Below are positions 59,709-64,000 of a DNA stretch of 64,000 bases, piece after piece. Source of the DNA: Triglochin maritima (Eukaryota; Streptophyta; Magnoliopsida; Alismatales; Juncaginaceae); assembly GCA_963682175.1 (NCBI GenBank), contig OY821772.1, positions 14,190,743 to 14,254,742 on the forward strand, given 5' to 3'. The notes beneath the pieces are model-generated. The model was not told where the DNA came from. It saw only the letters and a program-made list of their open reading frames with translations, and made no database searches. Position numbers and translations under genes: made by a program. The first letter of the stretch is position 1; the number at the start of each line of letters is the position of its first letter.

Positions 59709-60703
59709 AGAAGAATAACATAATATGAGAGGAAAGGATGTTAGCTGAAAGAAATTCACGTTTGATCTCAACTTCATGAAAGTTGAAGTACAAATCAAGG
59801 ACAATATTTTTTTTAGTTAGGAAAGAATTGTATTTTCTTTTATCACAAGGAGATCACCGGGTGGATTGTTGGATTCAAAATTTAAGGTGATGGCTAGGGT
59901 CGACTGGTTCATTTCTAAGGAGGAGTCCTAAAGTTTTGTTTTCTACGTCAAACGTGATTTGGGTTAGGGTAGATGAGACTTTGCTCGTATCACCTTAACC
60001 CCACACCCTTAGGTACAATGGAAAACCGATTTGCATTTTGGTCACTTATTGGACGTGCCTTGTTCATTTCATTCTCTTTTTTCATGTAAAAAAAGTGGAG
60101 CGGAACAACTAGTTAGGATGGTACGAGCAAGTTTTAACTATCCCAATTCTAATCTTAGCTATGATGGTGGAAATACTTACGTCCATTTCTTGGGGGTGTG
60201 CTGGTGAGACCCCAATGGTTGCCACAAATTTGGATTCAACACTCTCGTCCCTAAGTGAGGTTAAGTCCCAATGGTTTTATAGTTATAAAGAAAATCATTG
60301 TTGCATTTGAAACAAATTTAAATGCCAAATTGAGGGATCTTATTTTTATTTTTCAGTTGTCCTTCAAACAATGACTCAAATTATTTTGTTTTTAAGTCTA
60401 AACCAATTGCTATTTTTATTGCGACACATATGGTTTGTGATCAAAGACTTGTGTTATCATACAGGATGAATCTTCTTCATCATTGTTATCAAGCAAAATC
60501 AGATTAAGCTCACAAGCCGTTTGAACCTCGATTCGACGGGCTGAGGTTTATTGAGACTCTAGTCACTGCACATAGGTGATTCATATCATCATCATCATAA
60601 ACTCATAATCATGTTTCTTTTCCCATTCTTTTTTCTCTTCCCTGATTATAGGATTCTGTTGGTATGACTCAAAGTTCTATTTGGGGAAGATGACCACCAT
60701 TAA
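59709..60703. other. Intergenic, no gene seen
   Basis: About 1 kb of AT-rich sequence between the copia LTR and the gypsy LTR. Frames are short and unsupported. It may contain older decayed repeats but I recognise none. Confidence 0.5.
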
Positions 60704-61300
60704 TGTAATGCCCCAAAACAGCGGAAAATTTAAAACTTTAAACAGATATAAGAATCAACACCAGGGTTGTCACCAAACCACAAGTATATATATATATAGT
60801 GGTAAACTGTATAATACAAGAGTCAATGATGATTACAACCCAACACAAAAGATATACAAACACATGTACAAGGGAAAATCATCCACCTCGAAGGATAAAA
60901 GGACAGGATCTGGTCTGGGTGCTCCTGCCTGCAGTCACCACCTCCTACTGACGTGCACGACCTGACATGTAAACAAACAATGTCTGAGTTTCCCCTAGGG
61001 AAACCACGTATGCCAAACCCCTAAAATATGAACATAACATGTGTAAATGAAACATGAAATGAAGAATGCAATAAAAGCATAACTATCTCCCGTGCACACA
61101 AGGCACCGCAGGAAAAACGTCGGTCACGGGTCTCAAGGGTCCTCTCACCCCAACCCCACAACATGTGCACACAAGGCACCACCGGAAAAACGTCGGCCAC
61201 GGGTCTCAAGGGTCCTCTCACCCCAACCCCACAACATGTGCACACAAGGCACCGCCGGTCAGAGTCTCGGCCACAACATGTGCACACAAGGCACCGTCGG
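60704..61300 (-). repeat. 3' LTR region of the gypsy element
   Basis: The sense end is at 60704 (plus strand TGTAATGCCCC). The start is not certain: it lies in or near the tandem repeats at 61092-61320, just after the ISRTKF coding end typical of this group. No open frame in it is meaningful. Confidence 0.65.
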
Positions 61301-61320
61301 AAATTTCGTCCTCGAAATTA
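61092..61320. repeat. 73-bp tandem repeat at gypsy LTR boundary
   Basis: Units beginning GTGCACACAAGGCACC start at 61092, 61165, 61238 and 61280. The first two are 73 bp and nearly identical; the third is shortened to 42 bp; the fourth runs into the coding end. Each full unit includes CACGGGTCTCAAGGGTCC and CCCCAACCCCACAACAT. Confidence 0.92.
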
Positions 61321-64000
61321 GAACCAAATTCTCACCAAACAAATTCGGGTACTTCTTCCGGACCTCATCTTCGATCTCCCAAGTGGCTTCACGCTCGTTA
61401 TGGTGTTGCCACCTGACCTTCACCATCGGAATGGTTCTCCTTCTGAGCTGGTGCTCCATCCTATCTACAATCTCCACGGGCCTCTCCTCGAGAGATAAGT
61501 CCTGACTGATCTCGGGAACACAGATCTCAATCACATGCGACGGATCGGCAACGTATTTCCTCAACATAGAAACGTGGAAAACGTTGTGAATACCCGAAAG
61601 TTGCGACAGCAAAGCAATACGTAGGCAACCTCTCCTACACGATCAAGAATCTCAAACGGTCCGACGTATCTCGGACTGAGCTTCCCTTTCTTCCCGAATC
61701 TCATCACTCCATGAGCTGGTGAAATCCTCAGGAAAACATGATCGCCCACCTCAAATCTCAATTCTCGTCTACGCCTATCTGCGTAACTCTTCTGTCTGCT
61801 CTGAGCCGTCGCTAACCTCTGTCTGATCACGCCAACCTTCTCAGCATACATCCGAGAAATCTCTGGCCCAACCAGCTGTCTCTCGCCTACGCCACTCCAG
61901 CATACCGGCGATCTACGAGGCCGACCGTACAGAGCCTCGTACGGTGTCATCCCGATACTCGAATGGTAGTTGTTATTGTAGGCGAACTCGATCAACGACA
62001 AGTGTTCATCCCAAATTCCTGCCCAATCCAGGGTACACGCTCTTAGCATATCCTCTAGCGTCTGGATAGTCCTCTCTGACTGCCCGTCTGTCTGCGGATG
62101 GAAAGCTGTGCTGAACTTCAACTGAGTCCCCAAAGCCTTCTGCAGACTACCCCAAAATCTGGAGGTGAACCTCGGATCTCGATCGGAGATAATACTCACC
62201 GGTACACCATGTAACCAGACTATCTCCTCGACATACAACTTCGCCAAACCCTCCAAAGGTAAGGTGATCCTGATTGCTAGAAAATGCGCCGACTTGGTCA
62301 GTCGATCAACTATAACCCAAATCGCGTCATGAGATCTCCTCGTCTTCGGCAACCCGGTGACGAAATCCATCGTCACGTGCTCCCACTTCCACTCTGGCAG
62401 ATCTATACTCTGTAACTGCCCCGCTGGCTGCTGGTGCTCAATCCTCACCTGCTGACAAATCAGACACCTGGACACGAAGCTCGTTATGTCTCGCTTCATC
62501 CCCTTCCACCAGAAACTACGCTGTAAGTCTTTATACATCTTGGTACTCCCCGGGTGAATGGAATATCTGGCTCTATGTGCCTCCTCCATGATAGTATCCC
62601 TCAGATCACCTGCTCTCGATACCCAGATCCGACCCCTGAATCTCAAGCCCCCATCGACTCCGACACCGAAGTCCGATCCGTCCTTAGCCGCTAACTGCAT
62701 CAGACTGGCCAGCTCATCATCTGCTCTCTGAGCCTGAACAACTCTCGAAACTGTCTGCGGCTTCACTCGAAGTCCCGTAATCACTGCCCCCTCAGAATCC
62801 TCTGTAAAAGGTCTCCACTCCTGAATGCATAAGCTAGCAGTTGACAACTCCACCTTCCTACTCAAGGCATCTGCGACAGAATTCGCCTTCCCTGGATGAT
62901 ACGAAATGGTGAAGTCGTAATCCTTTATGAACTCGAGCCATCTGTGCTGCCTCATGTTCAACTCTTTCTGCGAAAACAGATACTTCAGACTCTGGTGATC
63001 TGTGAAGACCTCAAACTGCTCTCCATATAGGTAATGCCTCCAGGTCTTCAGCGCGTGAACCACCGCTGCCAACTCCAGATCATGAGTCAGGTAATTCTTC
63101 TCATGAACCTTCAACTGCCTCGAAGTATATGCGACCACCTTCCCGTGCTGCATCAACACGCAACCCAGACCAACGCCTGAAGCGTCACTGTAGATCACAT
63201 AGCCTCCGCTACCACACGGTAACGTCAAAATCGGTGCTGTAGTCAGTCGCCTCTTCAGCTCCTGGAAACAGTCATCGCACTTCTGGGACCAAACGAACTT
63301 GACACCCTTCTGTGTCAAAGCCGTCAGTGAGGAAGCAAGTCTTGAAAAGTCCTGAATAAACCGACGATAATAACCGGCTAAACCCACAAAACTCCTGATC
63401 TCTGACACACTGGTCGGAGCTCTCCACTGAGTCACAGCCTCAACCTTCGCTGGATCTACAGATATCCCGTCTGCCGACACCACATGTCCCAGAAAGGCCA
63501 CCCGATCTAGCCAGAATTCACACTTCTTGTAATTAGCATACAACTGTTGATCTCTCAGAATGCTAAGCACAATCCTCAGGTGCTCCTGGTGCTGCTCTCT
63601 GTCTGGTGAGTATACCAGTATATCATCCACAAAGACAATCACGAATCTGTCAAGATACGGCTGAAAAGTCTGATTCATCAGATCCATGAATGCCGCAGGT
63701 GCATTTGTCAGCCAAACGACATCACCAAAAACTCGTAATGTCCGTACCTTGTCCTGAATGCTGTCCTCTGGACATCTGCATCCCTGATCCTCAACTGATG
63801 ATAACCGGATCGCAGATCGATCTTCGAAAATACCCTCGCCGACTGCAACTGATCGAAAAGATCCTCAATCCTGGTTAAAGGATACCGATTCCTAATGGTA
63901 ACCTTATTTAGCATCCGATAATCGATGCACATCCTCAACGAGTCATCCCTCTTCTTCACGAAGAGCACTGGAGCTCCCCAGGGTGAAACACTGGGTCTGA
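61259..64000 (-). pseudogene. gypsy pol: RT, RNase H, integrase, chromodomain
   Basis: Three frames joined by two 1-bp losses: 64000-63708 (RT start: [27 protein letters not shown]), 63687-61561 (RT palm FVDDILVYS; RNase H with [10 protein letters not shown] and [10 protein letters not shown]; integrase HHCC zinc binding H..H..C..C, core [43 protein letters not shown]) and 61612-61259 ([10 protein letters not shown], then chromodomain RPVEIVDRMEHQLR...VRW...EATWE). The first break removes a base in the conserved FGLTNAP stretch near 63705; the second is near 61617. The chromodomain is thought to guide integration to heterochromatin. Confidence 0.94.

Larger units (their letters stand above)
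60704..64000 (-). mobile_element. Ty3/gypsy chromovirus (Tekay/Del-like), 3' half
   Basis: Minus strand: reverse transcriptase, RNase H, integrase, chromodomain, then the 3' LTR, whose sense end GGGGCATTACA is at 60704. The other half lies beyond 64000. RT before integrase and a C-terminal chromodomain mark a gypsy chromovirus. Two single-base frame changes are the only visible damage, so this is the youngest-looking coding element here. Confidence 0.93.

Noticed and set aside
61021..61505. Cys-rich or His/Pro-rich frames over the 73-bp repeats
   Set aside because: They are translations of the tandem repeat in several frames.

Overview
The window is a retrotransposon- and transposon-rich stretch of a plant nuclear genome, most likely a eudicot: AT-rich, with one intron-rich housekeeping gene surrounded by Ty1/copia, Ty3/gypsy chromovirus, CACTA, PIF/Harbinger, MULE, LINE and hAT-MITE material. 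I cannot name the species. The one clearly intact host gene is VPS8 (minus strand, coding 14097-26355, 18 exons, about 1,970 residues), the CORVET tethering subunit with an N-terminal beta-propeller, a Vps8 core domain and a C-terminal RING. An open frame at 1-249 may be the tail of a second gene.

Layout. 565-10331: a complete but dead Ty1/copia element on the minus strand (two ~2.0 kb LTRs, 5-bp target duplication CCAAC, initiator-Met primer site, polypurine tract), sitting in a GC-rich repeat next to a PIF/Harbinger transposase pseudogene (10764-11984). 12.5-14.1 kb: intergenic, with a decayed LINE zinc-binding domain. 14.1-26.4 kb: VPS8. 26.8-27.3 kb: MULE transposase fragment. 27.3-29.5 kb: a solo LTR (TSD TAGAT) inside a fragment of a related LTR. 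29.5-30.6 kb: copia integrase fragment, cut by a CACTA element. 30645 to about 50588: older CACTA element ('CACTA-1'), itself split by a solo copia LTR (30876-33010, TSD GTCTA), a 124-bp hAT MITE (36390-36513) and a solo LTR (36525-46944); that solo LTR contains a second, complete CACTA element ('CACTA-2', 36899-45955, TSD CTA). About 50.6-53.4 kb: another LTR of the same general type, containing solo LTR 51907-53270 (TSD CCTTC). 53.4-56.7 kb: AT-rich sequence without a gene. 56.7-59.7 kb: 5'-truncated copia element with a 3' LTR. 60.7-64 kb: 3' half of a Ty3/gypsy chromovirus on the minus strand, running off the window.

No new gene system is evident. Two signals are the most unusual. First, arrays of the 10-bp palindrome CGGTCGACCG, often spaced 19-24 bp apart, occur in LTRs of at least three distinct families. 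Second, most reading-frame losses in these elements are stop codons of the kind made by C-to-T change, as expected for methylated, silenced transposons. Exact target duplications at six insertions give a nested insertion order readable directly from the sequence.
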